DNA of 64,000 nt, taken from Paramacrobiotus metropolitanus (Eukaryota; Tardigrada; Eutardigrada; Parachela; Macrobiotidae). The number at the start of each line of letters is the position of its first letter. Positions within the stretch are counted from its first letter, which is position 1. The notes beneath the pieces are model-generated. The model did not search any database. It had not been told where the DNA came from and saw only the letters and a list, made by a program, of their open reading frames with translations. Positions 38,801 through 49,442 of the stretch are shown here, piece by piece. Position numbers and translations under genes: made by a program. The stretch spans positions 1-64,000 of the forward strand of contig NW_026570441.1 in assembly GCF_019649055.1 (NCBI RefSeq). Reading direction: 5' to 3'.

Positions 38801-41490
38801 GCCCACCGACCGAATGTGGACCGCGCTGGCCTGGAAGCAGAATCTCCTGACCACTCGTTCCACGCGACTCAATCCCCGGACTTCAAACCAAAGAGAATTC
38901 CGCTAACATGGTGTAGAAGACGTCACTGTCGCCTTCTCCACCGTGTTTGCCAATGCACCCATGGATAACCCGGGACTTGGAGCATTAGCTGGCTGTACTT
39001 TAAAACCAGCGACCGGCCCAATAGGTCCTTGCGAGAGATGCAGACTCCACCCGGGATCCCTCCTACGAAAAGCGACGAACCATTGTGGAGGAGGATAACC
39101 CGCTCCGCTCCAATGGCTCGTCTCTCCGGCAAAAGGACTCCGGACCTTGGAAGATGACCATCACGCAGATCGCGCCAACCACGATCTCTACCAGTACAGA
39201 CAGTGGTACCAGTAGAGGCCCAATAGCCCTCCAGCCCAGAGAAACCCCCTTCGGAACGGATGGATCGGGACATTAGGGCGCACCGGTACCGTTTCCCCAA
39301 TCCGAGAGATAGGAGCCCCGATATCGGTGCCCGACATGACCATTCAGCCGGGAACCGGACCATGGTCATCTCACGGAACGTGCTAAAACATTAGGGATCA
39401 CTCGTATCCTTACCCGACCTCAACGAAGATCGAGTAATGATACTCGTGACCGGCATGACGGCATGCCCCGACGGAAGCCATGAACGGATTCCGATAACTA
39501 CGGCAAACAGGCCCAATAGGCCTTTGCTGTGTCGATGAACCACTCCTGGAATGTATCGGACGTAAAAGCGGCGCGCCAGCGGTTCGGTGTAGAGAACCCA
39601 CAACGTACGGCTTGCGGGCCACTTCGACGAAAAATTCCGGAGAAATGAAATGGAAAGAGCCCAATAGGCTCCACCCCACCCTCCGGAAGGATGTACCAGG
39701 ACATCAGGGTACGCGGACGAATGCGTGTTAGCGAGACCAGTTAACGTGCATTCCTCCGCGTCCGACATGACTGCACGCCCGGAAGGAGGGTACGGGTGCC
39801 AGCTGAACCTGGTGGATTGCCCGGATAGGATCCAGAACGGACCTCCCGTGGAGAATCCCACCGTACGAACCGGCCAGAACGGATGTGTTCCCCGATGACC
39901 AAGACAGGATGCTTCGATACCGGCATCCCGGGTGTTCGGCCTAAGTAGAAGCACGGGTCGGCCGAAGGACGGACCGGAATGGACTCCGTCTTTACAACCC
40001 TAGAGCGCCTACCTCACGGTTAAGACCCAATTAGGTCTAATACAGCCGTAGGAAAGCCTCTCTTTGCATGCTTTTTGCTAGTCGCCTGGTAAATATCCCC
40101 GGCACTACCGACCACAGGGGGACGGACTCCCACCAGAGCATGTTGGGCCAGTTTCGGCTGGTTCCCAATAGGAACCTCCGGACTTTCACGGCCCAGAGGC
40201 TAATCATCAAACCCGCAGGGCTCAGGCCCTGCCCAGAAACTTAACATCCCGGCAACAACCCTACCCTCAGCGCCCAATAGGTGCTAGAGGACTACTTAAA
40301 GGGTTTTGCCCGGATGGATCATCCATCAGACCGACAACCATGTCTTGCTTCGGACTTAGAATCATCACCCGAGGCTGCCAACGGACTTAAACTTTTTAAC
40401 CGAGGCTACTCTCGGATTTGACCCCCTGAACCTTGGGTTTGACGTTAGAATCCGTCATCAACCCTTCCAGCGTTGCCCAATAGGCGACAGCGGACCATTA
40501 CAGGGTTTTTGCCCGGACATAACCTTCAACCGACCCACTAACCAAGACTTTACCACAGCGGCCGAAGATTCCATCGGACTCTACCTCAGCAACCGAGGCT
40601 GCGATTGGATTTAAATTTTCTGACCGAGGCTAACCCTCATATGCCGAGGTTACCCCGGATCAGACCCTTCAGAGCCCGACATTAACCGGCCCAATAGGCG
40701 ACAGGACACGAAGTCATGGTTTTTGTCCGGACGAAACCCTGGAAACCGGTACTTTACCGGATGATCCCCTCATTAGAAGGCCCAATAGGCCTTATTCCTA
40801 ACCCAGGGAAGATGCCTTATGTCTTTCGCGGATCGCGACGTTGCCTCTCCATTAACCCCACCGCACGAATCCCGGCAACGGAGGTTCCATTCAACTTTAA
40901 CCGGACGATCCCCGGTCGGAATGTGAGTTTCATGCCCGTTTCTCACCCGGCTTATGGATATCTATGTCTAACCTGAAGTCATTCGGTCGGAAGTAAGTTT
41001 CGCGCCCGTTTCTTACCCGACCTCCGTGAAGCGAACCGGTACCATCGGGTATCCCGAGAACCGATGCCTCGGACCCGGATGACCGGACATCCAGTGGACT
41101 GGAGCCCCCGTGCGCGGATTAGCTCTAGTCGGAATGAGCACCCGGACTAAATTCCCGGACCAAAGACTTTGAAATTACTTTTTTTTACTCGGAATGATGT
41201 TCTCATTTTATTAGATCTGTAGCAGATCTCTTTTATTAACCTGCTCACCAGGAATTGTGATGTTTTTACTTTAACGAGAGAGAGAGGGAGAGAATTGATT
41301 AACACTATTTTTTTACTTTTCGCCGTTACGGACCACCATCAACAGAAGCCTATACCGGTCCAACTACAACACCGACCGACCTTCGGATTTCTCCCGTGAG
41401 TTGTCCCGCCACCACGGGTCCGGAGGAGAACGCGGTACCGGAGAGACCCACACCGGACACCCGAAGGCGATGCCACCGACCCCAATAGGG
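38565..41490. repeat. array of 13 dispersed CC-CAATA-GG hairpins
   Basis: Centres lie near 38580, 38790, 39020, 39222, 39516, 39663, 40030, 40170, 40278, 40479, 40693, 40782 and 41483. The loop is CAATA (CAATTA once) between CC and GG. The outer arms differ between copies but mostly pair, for example GGTTCC/GGAACC, AAGGCC/GGCCTT, AGAGCC/GGCTCT and GACCC/GGGTC. A few have one mismatch, and the 40693 copy pairs poorly. Confidence 0.75.
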
Positions 41491-41536
41491 TCATGTGCGG
41501 AGCTAGCACTGGGACGGTAGAAGGGCGGTCCTTCGC

Positions 41537-41563
41537 AGGGGCTCGGACTCCCGCCCAGAGGCA
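41537..41563 (+). other. conserved box before the 3' LTR (element 4)
   Basis: It reads GCAGGGGCTCGGACTCCC then GCCCAGAGGCA and abuts TGTTGGGCCAG. The same box is next to the LTRs of elements 1, 2 and 3. Confidence 0.6.
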
Positions 41564-41868
41564 TGTTGGGCCAGTCGCTATGGCGGCCTACGAGTATGGC
41601 ATCCAGCGACAGTCCCGCTTCCGGTGCATGGCTCAGTGGTGCACAATATCGCACACACTTACGCCTGCGCCCACTCGCATAGCCGACGCCGAATCACTGG
41701 CCTCGACTCCGCCTAGCCACTGCTACGGCTTTACGTCTCGGCCAATCAGCGTTCGCCATTCGCTCGTGTTGGATCTGCCCAGTGCCGCATTATGATTTTC
41801 TATGTTACGGCTCGATATGCCGCTTGTTCATGATTCAGTAATCATTCATACGCTGTGCTGTACACTAG
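41564..41868 (+). repeat. element 4 3' LTR, left part
   Basis: It begins TGTTGGGCCAGTCGC right after the conserved box and runs to the CTAG where element 2 was inserted. The rest is probably 53287-53401, which contains an AATAAA. No second LTR copy is in the window, so the extent is inferred. Confidence 0.45.
41865..41868. other. CTAG target-site duplication, left copy
   Basis: CTAG directly precedes the left LTR of element 2 and is repeated right after the right LTR at 53287-53290. Four-base duplications are typical of Ty3/gypsy-type integrases. Confidence 0.7.
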
Positions 41869-42168
41869 TCTAAAGCTAGATCAGGAGTGATCCGGAAAGA
41901 TAGATTGCTGAAAGTATTGCGAACAGCGAAATAACGCGCGAAGTCCGCTCAGCTACTTGCTAACTTTATGACTGACGATGCATGAAAACTCGAGACTGGC
42001 GGACTGGGCTCATATCCGCATTCACATCCGCATTCGCCACGTGGCGACTGACTGCGAGAGAGAGACGGCTCTAAAGCCGAGAACAATGGCCAGCGAGAGA
42101 CAGCACAGACAGGAATCCGTGACGCAGCTGCAACCGCACAGGTGTACGAAGTACATCTACCGCTCACA
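41869..42168 (-). repeat. element 2 3' LTR (300 bp)
   Basis: A direct copy of 52955-53286 lacking about 30 bp near its plus-strand left end. The conserved box CCCAGAGGCA abuts it on the sense side at 42169. Confidence 0.85.
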
Positions 42169-42390
42169 TGCCTCTGGGTGGGATGCCGAGCTCCGTTCGA
42201 GGCCCGACATCCTCCGAATCCACGAAAAGACGATAGTCGAAGTCGCTGGCTGTCTGTGTGCTCTGCTGCTAGTAAAAAAATCATCAGAATCTCTTATTCC
42301 ATTTATCACATCAATTCCATAAAGTACAACTCCATATAACACAATGTGAGTAAAAAGATCCTCTCTATAAAAATGCTATTGAGACAAATA
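42169..42390 (-). other. element 2 3' remnant and deletion junction
   Basis: From 42169 the plus strand reads TGCCTCTGGGTGGG and then GAGCTCC, the conserved box seen beside other LTRs. RT similarity ends around 42350-42390. The join removed all sequence between mid-RT and the 3' UTR end. Confidence 0.55.
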
Positions 42391-42969
42391 CTACCCGAAA
42401 ACGCAACCCTTTCTTTTCGCTTTCGTAAGTACCTTATCCATGCGCAGTTGAAATGTTGCTGGTCCGTTACAGACTCCAAATGGCATTTTTTTAAACCGGT
42501 ACATTCCGTCTTGCGTGACAAAGGTCGTCTTATTGATTGACGCTGGGTCCATTGCGATCTGCGAGAATCCACTTTGCAAGTCCATTTTTCCATAATATTT
42601 GTTGCCTGCTCACGCGTCGAGCAACTCATCTTGGTTCGGTTAAGGATAGTTATTCTTTCTCGTTAGCTTGTTGAGCATGATGTAGTTGACGCAAAATCTT
42701 GTTCCCATTGTTCCGTCGCCGTTCTTCTTTACTGCCAGCACGACTGGAAAACTCCACTCGGCGTCCGACGGTTCAATTACATCTTGTGCCAACATTTCTT
42801 CGATGTGCTTCGTTATGAACTCACGACCTGTCCAACTCGTTCTGGCCGGGTTACATTTAACTGGTTTCGCATCCCCTGTGTCAATTACGTGAGCGATCCC
42901 TGTCACATCTCCATAGGGTTTCTTTGATGTCGGTGAGACTTTCCAGAATTCCCAGAACGCGTTATACAC
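42391..42969 (-). pseudogene. pol: element 2 reverse transcriptase, truncated
   Basis: It carries FPVVLAVKKNGDGTMGTRF, KMDLQSGFSQIAMD and RFKKMPFGVCNGPATFQLRM and ends after KRKGCVFG, just before the catalytic YxDD motif. Two in-frame stops lie near 42640 and 42610. The deletion to the 3' end removed the active site. Confidence 0.8.
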
Positions 42970-43869
42970 GTCGTTCTTCTGTTCTTGGGTAAGGTCGTGG
43001 TCCTAATTTCAGGTTTTTAGTTATCTTTGTCAATTCGGCCTTTGTCGTGTCATCCACCTCGGGGTCATCAAGCACGTTCTTTACTGTGCCAGCATTGACC
43101 TTTCATTTTCCATGTGTTCGTAAGGTTCCACGTAGCCGAGGAGCTGATTCTTCTTCACTATCAGTCTCTTACTACTATGATTCGCAATGGCGATTTCGAA
43201 ATGTTTCCCTCTGTGTTCCGTCACTCCTGCCAGCGGTTGCACATCGTTCTCAACTTGTAGAACTGGTGTAAACATCAACTTCGTTTGAGCTGGTGCGTAT
43301 TTTCCCATCTTGACCTTTACACGTGTACAGTTTGACGGTTTCAGTCTAATTCGTTGGTCACTATAGACTCTAATCACGTCAATTGACAATCTTGCTCGTT
43401 GCACTTTTATTCTCCTGACTGTTATCTCCTGTTCTTTTTCTTCATCAACTTCGTCATCTTCATCCAAGTCCAATAAGTCCTCTTGTTCCGAAAGGTCGCT
43501 TACGCCTGAATCTTCCGAAGTCGTTGAGTTACCACTTGAACTCGTCCATTCTGAGTCCGAGTTACTGCTCTCGTATTCTTGTGCAGTAGCTTGACCTTTG
43601 TCAGCCTTTTCAAGTGGACGTTTGTCAACTCCTTCGCCCTCAGATGAAAGGTCACTTTCATTTTCTCGCGAATCGCTAAGTTTTTTCGCTTTCGGAATTT
43701 CGAGCAGAGGTTTGCCCGTTTCCTTTGTCTTCCGTCCATTTCGTGCGGCGATTCTCGGGTAACTCCTTGCTACCCGTATTCTCGTTGATGACCTTTCTGT
43801 CTGATCAGAGTTTGACCTTTCTCCGTTACAATTTGACTTTTCCAACTCGTCAATTTCTTCGAGGCTCAA
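42970..43869 (-). pseudogene. pol: element 2 linker and pre-RT region
   Basis: The frame 43081-43869 parallels element 1: an acidic Ser-rich stretch (STTSEDSGVSDLSEQEDLL) and a barrel-like part (RVYSDQRIRLKPSNCTRVKV to VKKNQLLGYVEPYE). It breaks just before RT. Confidence 0.55.
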
Positions 43870-43962
43870 TAGTGACCTTTTAGTCCCTTCAATCGGTGGC
43901 TGTTCTTCATTGTTATCGGGTGACCTTTCGTCAGCTCTTGCCTCTGTTACTGGAATTTGCTG

Positions 43963-45523
43963 CTACTTCGATATCCTTTCCACTTCCTCTTTAAATTTTC
44001 TCCACATCTCTCCTCTGTCTGTTAACATCTGTGCGATATTAAAAGCTAATGTGTGCGATTCTTCTGTTTCATTCGATCCTCCTTCAGCTTTTTCCTTTAG
44101 CGTTTCTTCCTTCTCTGTTTCCTTTGTGATTTCTTCACTAACTTTATCCTTTTGGACCGTTTCATAACCTTTAGGTCGTTTGGGGCCGACGAAGACGCAA
44201 TTTGCCATCAGCTCTTCGGTGACCCAGTCGTCACTCGGAATCGTTTCGTACATGCACCACGTATCACCACCTCGTTCTGGGTATTCCACTCCATCTGGGT
44301 CTGGTGCAAAGGTCACCCTTTTCTTTTCCATCAACCCCGGTAACCTTCTTTTCCGGGTTACTTGTAATTCCCGCATCTTCTTTACGTCGAATATTGGAAT
44401 CTCCGCTTCGAATTTCTTCCAATATTTGTCAAATACGTCCCAGTCATCCTCTTTTAACGCTTTACAGAACACTTCCACTGACTCGTATACCGGTGTACCG
44501 AGTCCTGTTGGGAATATAACTGTTCTCCCTTGACCTTTGTACATATGATTAACGCGGAAGTCCCAAAACAGTTCTATTCTCGCTTCTTCCCACAACTGTA
44601 CTTCTTCATTCATTTCGTCTATCTCTTTCAAGTTTTCGTTTCGTTAAATGGAATACTGGGTCAAGAGGATCTTGAATTCCCTTTTCCGCACGTTGTTGCC
44701 AGTGGTTCAGCCATTTCCCTCTTCCAGTAATGAAGTTTTTCACGCATGACGACCAAGTCCGATATCTACTCCAATGATACCGTTCAATGTGCGGTTTCCA
44801 CATTTCGTTTGTCCGCATGATACTTTTCGATTTCTTTTTAACTTGACCTTTAAGGTCTGCCAATGCGGCGTTACATCTCGGCCATTCTGAAAGGTCATCT
44901 TGGGAGGCCTCTTGGCAACATTCAGTGCATTCCCATTGTGGTTGCACTCTGCGCGGATCCTCGTAGTAACCGTGGTGACAACTCCCGAATCGTTCTTCTA
45001 GAGTTAGTGACCTCGTTTGCGGATCGACATCTTTATTCCCTTGTGTTGTGGCTCCTTGCTCGCGTTCAACTTGGATTACACTTGCTTCACTAGAGGATAA
45101 TTCGATAACCTCCGGTTCTTTATCCACCTGGTGACCTTTCAAATGTTCAATTGCTTTGTGGCGGATTTCACTCGCGAACATCTGTTCCTCTTCAACTATT
45201 CGTTTTAACATCTGTCGTGACCTTTCACTCTTTTTATCATTCCAAACTTTAGCCGTCTTTATTCCCAGTGCCTCTGGTACTGGGATAACTTTTTCCTCAT
45301 TTCCCTTTTCATTTGTCGTTTTCGGTGCCTCTGGTACCGGGATAATTTCTTCTTGCTGCAATTTCATTTTTTTCTGCTGCACTTGTGTCATTCCCGGTGC
45401 CTCTGGTACTGGGATGACCTTTTCTCTTCCCTTTTGTGTCGGCAGTGACCGGTTTAATGTATTTTCAATTTCCTGCTGAATCACTTTCATTTGTTCGAAT
45501 ACTGACAATTCTTTTTGTACCAT
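43963..45523 (-). pseudogene. element 2 copy of the unknown conserved domain
   Basis: Two frames (44606-45523 and 43963-44631) with a break near 44630 cover the same blocks as element 1. These are a CHH/CxxC cluster (CHHGYYEDPRR, ECTECCQEASQDDLSEWPRC), NFITGRGKWLNHWQQRAE, GQGRTVIFPTGLGTP, TFAPDPDGVEYPERGGDTW, CMYETIPSDDW and EELMANCVFVGPKRPKG. The N-terminal part has four IPVPEA-type units. Conservation between two diverged elements shows that this is a real domain. Confidence 0.65.
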
Positions 45524-45600
45524 CTTTTTAATTTCTTTTCCCGGTGCCTCTGGTACTGGGATTAGCGTTTTATTAGCAGTTTGAGCATTTCCCGTCTGTT

Positions 45601-46425
45601 TTACAAGTTCGTGACCTTTCCGGCTTGAATTTTGGCAACTGGTTTCGGGTCATCTTTTTTTTCTTCTTCACCTTCGTTATCCATCAGTATGAACTTCTTC
45701 TCTAAAAAGTCAAATCCCAGTAGCACCTGTACGTCGTCGCACTTCGGTCGAACGTAAAAGGAATGTTCGCTAGTCTTTTTCCTTAAGGTCACTGGTGCTA
45801 CACAGTAATGTGTCAGCATGAACCCTGACTTTCCACTGATTCCATTAATCTTTACCAATCTGTCAGGTGGCAATGGAAGCATATGAAGTCCATTTTTCTC
45901 GCAAAATGGTTTGCTGATCAGCGACGTCTCAGCGCTGGTGTCCAACATTGCGTTGACCTTTATGTCTCCCACTTTCACTTCATGTGTATACGCTTCAATT
46001 CTCTTGGGCAATTTCCCGTTTTGAATCTTCAAGGTGTGAATCTTACATTTCACAGGGATTAGCGATACAGGTCCCGGATCCATATCAGGAAGCACTTGCC
46101 TTTTCGTTAAAGTGCTGTGACCTTTCAGTATCTCGCTCAATTTGTCAATCCTGTGTGGCACATCAGTTCGGACGTCGTAAAATTCTCGAATCTTTCCATT
46201 CGTTCCTTTTAGAGCCGCTTCATCTACGGTGACCTTTTCAACAGTATGCACTTGCTCGTTCGTTTTAGTGCTGGTCGCATGACCTTTAGTCACCTCACTT
46301 ATCGTCCGATACAACACTTCCTCTTTCCGATTAACTTTCTGTTTATCCTGCAATTTCTCCATGACTTCCTTTGTTATCTGCTTCCATGATCTCATCTGGT
46401 GACCTTTCATATGTAACCATATCAT
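45601..46425 (-). CDS. pol: element 2 aspartic protease region (274 aa frame)
   Basis: The frame includes RIEAYTHEVKVGDIKVNAML followed by DTSAETSLIS, the catalytic site with DTS instead of the DTG of element 1, and HSFYVRPKCDDVQVLLGFDF for the second strand. DTS is used by many retroviral-type proteases, so activity is not excluded. The frame upstream is broken near 46430. It ends KIQAGKVTNL. Confidence 0.7.
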   Translation of the reverse strand: MIWLHMKGHQMRSWKQITKEVMEKLQDKQKVNRKEEVLYRTISEVTKGHATSTKTNEQVHTVEKVTVDEAALKGTNGKIREFYDVRTDVPHRIDKLSEILKGHSTLTKRQVLPDMDPGPVSLIPVKCKIHTLKIQNGKLPKRIEAYTHEVKVGDIKVNAMLDTSAETSLISKPFCEKNGLHMLPLPPDRLVKINGISGKSGFMLTHYCVAPVTLRKKTSEHSFYVRPKCDDVQVLLGFDFLEKKFILMDNEGEEEKKDDPKPVAKIQAGKVTNL

Positions 46426-46449
46426 ATCCCTTTTGGGTCATCCATTCGA

Positions 46450-47842
46450 TCACCTTCGCTGATACTTCATTATTCGTTTTCGTCGGATCAATTTGCGAAG
46501 ACGGGCTGTTCGGGCTGGTGACTTGTCATTGGCATCTCTTTGCAGTGCTTGTGTTAAGTCCCGTGACCTTTCAACTGCGCTACTCTGTTGCGTTTGCGCC
46601 ATCTCTTTTGACCGTCCTTTTTGTTCATTTTGCGCTAAGTCCTGTGACCTTTCATTGCGCTTCATGATAAATCTACCATTTGGCGACTTTTGTGTGGGAA
46701 CCTTCTCTCCATAATTTAACGGTTTGTTCTCTGGCGGTGCATTTCGTGGATCCTTCAAGTCAGCGAGTGTCTTCGTATATTCAGCCGCGTCAAATACTGG
46801 AACTGGGTTCGATGACCTTTGCGCTGGTTTTCCGGTAACCAACTCTTCTAATCGTTTCCTCTCATGTTGCGTTCGCAGGTCTTGCATATCCCAGTAATCA
46901 TCTTGTGACATTCTCGCTTTCTGCTTCGCTTTTGGCGTTACGGGTATCCACATCCCGTGATTCCCCTTTGGTCTGTAAGCCACTTTCTGCCACATTTCCT
47001 TCTGTTGCAGCGTTACTGCATCCACAAGTGAGTCACCGGAGTTCTGTTGTGCCGGTTCGCTATTCTTTTGCTGCGCTGTTCGTAGTGTCAAGTCAGTTTC
47101 TTGACCTTTTCACACGACGTTTTCGCCGTGACCTTTAGCGTTTGCACTCGCTCCTTGACCTTTCACTTGAACTTTTCCCATGGAAGGTGACCTTTCATTC
47201 TCTTTCGCAGTGTTATTCTGCGCCGCTTTATGCTGTGCTCGTTGCTCCATTATTGTCTCATAATTCTCTTGGATGTATTTTCGAAATTTCGAATGGTGCT
47301 CTTCATCCACTTCTACTGGTTCGCAGCTGCATCTTGTCTTTTGACATTTTCGCTCGCAGTACCATTCTGCGGTGATGACCTTTGTGTCAGCAGCGCCTGT
47401 TGAATCTTCGCATTTCGTTGTGCGCGTCGTTGCGCTAACACTTCTTCGCTGCAACACGGTGACCTTTCATTTGGCAGCACTTTTTGCAGTGTCGCGCTAC
47501 CGTCACGACAATTTCCACTCGCAGTACCATTCTGCGGTGACCTTTGATTTTGCTGCTGTGACGGTATCCTTATAACCGCTCCGTTTTCTTTTTGCGCTGA
47601 CGGTATTCATATAACCGTCTCCCTTTGCTGTGTTGACGGCATCCTTATAGCCGTTTCGTTTTGCTGTGGCGGCATCCATTTAGCCGTTCCGTTTTCTTTT
47701 TGCGTTGACGGCATCCATATAGCCGTTTCTTTTTGCTGTAACGGCATCCTTATAGCCGTTGATTTCGCTACGTTCACTGCAGTACCATTCTGCAGTGGTG
47801 ACCTTTCCGTTCCCCCTTTATCCGATGGTTTAGGGTCGGGGC
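46450..47842 (-). pseudogene. pol: element 2 pol N-terminal spacer
   Basis: The broken frames 46450-47091 and 47110-47457 plus sequence up to the gag hairpin encode a Lys/Gln-rich spacer with ERSP, KGH and KVT peptides. The conserved WQKVAYRPKGNHGMWIPV and KSPNGRFIMKRNERS match element 1. The first 200 nt is a six-unit hairpin array coding for repeated TAIRMP-type peptides. Confidence 0.6.
47560..47760 (-). repeat. six tandem covarying hairpins in pol
   Basis: Units repeat every 33-39 nt. On the plus strand the arms are ACGGT/ACCG(T or C) in the first two units and (A)CGGC/GCCG(T) in the other four, around ATCCTTATA-like loops. The change T-A to C-G in both arms at once keeps the pairing. 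Confidence 0.65.
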
Positions 47843-47872
47843 GATCAGTAGGCTCACCGGTGCCTACTGATC
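47843..47872 (-). promoter_or_regulatory. perfect 11-bp hairpin on the gag stop codon, element 2
   Basis: GATCAGTAGGC, loop TCACCGGT, GCCTACTGATC. The gag TAG lies in the stem. The next coding frame (GEPTDRPDPKP) is -1 to gag. It corresponds to 29163-29192. Confidence 0.65.
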
Positions 47873-49442
47873 TTGCCCGTTTCCCTGAACCGGCGCCCCG
47901 CCTTGTTGCGCGCCTTGCACATTTCCTTGTTGCTGTCCAATATCGTTTGCCGGGTTAGGGTTCTGTCCGCCGCCATAATTGTATTGGCAACCACCTTGTT
48001 GGTAGTTTCCTTGGCCACCTCCATTTCCGCCACCTTGGTTATTGCCGTAATTCCCGCGGCCAAAGCCTCTGCCCCTTCCTCTGAAGCCGCCGCGGCTGTA
48101 GCCACCACGGCCGTAGCCGCCGTTGTTTTGGCCACCGCCATTTCTATTTCCATAATTCCCATTTCCGTTGCCCTGTTGATTCTGGAAGCTCGCTTTCACC
48201 TGATACCATTGTGTAATCAGGTCATATCCATTTGCGCCAACGCCAACCGCCCAGGTTGCGCAACCGTTGCCACTCTCTGAAGGCAAAGAAATTCGGATTC
48301 TGGTCCGGCGGTGTGGTGGCAAACTTGCATCCCTGTGTATGATGGTTGCCATACATACAATATTGGCACATCTGCACGAAGTTTGCCACCCACCCATCGA
48401 TCAGCTGAAACTTATATTCCGTTCGTGACCCTTGTTGGTTCTGTTGGTAGTTCTGGTTCCCTCTGTTTGGCTGGAAATAGCCTTGACCTTGACCTTGATT
48501 CTGGAAGTTTCCCTGACGTCCATTTCAATTTCCATTTTCATTCCCGTTTCCGCCGAAATTACCGTTTGCCATCCCTTGTTGTGGCACTCCCACATTCGGT
48601 GGGGCCACATTCTGGGGTACTGGTCTCACTTGAGCCGCCGCTTGTATCGCCGCCACCATCGCGTATGTTATCGGTTGTCCCGTCTGGCTGTCGATAAAGG
48701 TCACCTTTTCTGTGACCTCTTTGACCGGAGTCTCCACGCGGTATTCGACCAGCTGCTGAATTGGTGCAGCGGCCATCCTCTGTTGCGGCACATTTTCGAC
48801 TTGGCCTGAACGAATCGTCAGATAATCTTGGTTACGTTGACGTTTTGCTGCCTTGTACTTTTCTTCCCCCGCTGACCAGTGTCGGAAAAAGTCTTTGATA
48901 TCGGTTAGCGTTCCACCTTGTCGTGCTTTCAATGCCTTGTAAAGGTCATTGTCCACTCTGCATCCTTCGATCAGGAAACCAACTGCTTGTTTTTCAGTAA
49001 TGATTCGTTTTGCCTTGTATCTCATCATCGCTTGATAAAACTGGTCAAGCGATTCTTTTCCGAGTTCGAATTTCCTTGCGTATGCCTGACGTACGCCTAA
49101 GACTTCTTCGTCTCGGTCACCGTATTCATCTTTGAATTTGTCCATCCACTCTGTCACCGAATATTCGACCCCATCCTCTAGTTCGATGTCCTTTTCATCT
49201 TCGAACCAGGTTTTAGCCGGTCCTTTCACCGCACTGGCTATCTCAATCATAATCTATTCGTCAGTGAGCTGGTAGGTTCTTTGGGTATCTTTTACCAAGC
49301 ATGTCCAACCGTTCACGGTGTCACGACTTCCGTCAAAGGTCATCAGCGTCGTTTTTCGAGCCATGGAGTTGAGTGCCTTTGTCAGTTCTTTTGCCGACTT
49401 CCGATTGTCCTCTTCGTCTTCGTCACTGCTCTCGTCATCATT
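47861..49442 (-). pseudogene. gag: element 2 gag
   Basis: The N-terminus (MARKTTLMTFDGSRDTVNG, then VKDTQRTYQLTDE) is followed by an in-frame TAG near 49255 and continues MIEIASAVKGPAKTWFEDE. The capsid part includes YGDRDEEVLGVRQAYARKF and QFYQAMMRYKAKRIITEKQA. A frameshift near 48525 leads to the CCHC knuckle CQYCMYGNHHTQGC and a Gly/Gln/Asn-rich tail, ending QGNGQDQ at the TAG within the hairpin 47843-47872. Confidence 0.75.

Larger units (their letters stand above)
38447..41868 (+). mobile_element. element 4: 3' end of a related giant LTR retrotransposon
   Basis: This GC-rich block has no credible ORF and differs sharply from the AT-rich left flank. Its right end has the same box as elements 1-3 (GGCTCGGACTCCCGCCCAGAGGCA, spread over 41537-41563), followed by a TGTTGGG LTR start. 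It is therefore read as the 3' UTR plus LTR of a plus-strand relative whose coding part is missing. It carries 13 short hairpins with a CAATA loop. Element 2 sits within its LTR. Confidence 0.6.

Noticed and set aside
38448-40976. Several ORFs of 60-190 aa in element 4
   Set aside because: They are GC-driven, in both strands, and cross the hairpin array; no conserved motif was found.
41978-42322. 114-aa ORF across the element 2 LTR
   Set aside because: It runs through LTR and the deletion junction, is repeated in the other LTR and has no protein features.
47560-47760. CRISPR-like array with 36-nt periodicity
   Set aside because: The units lie in an open pol frame, have no unique spacers and differ at many positions; the setting is a eukaryotic retrotransposon.
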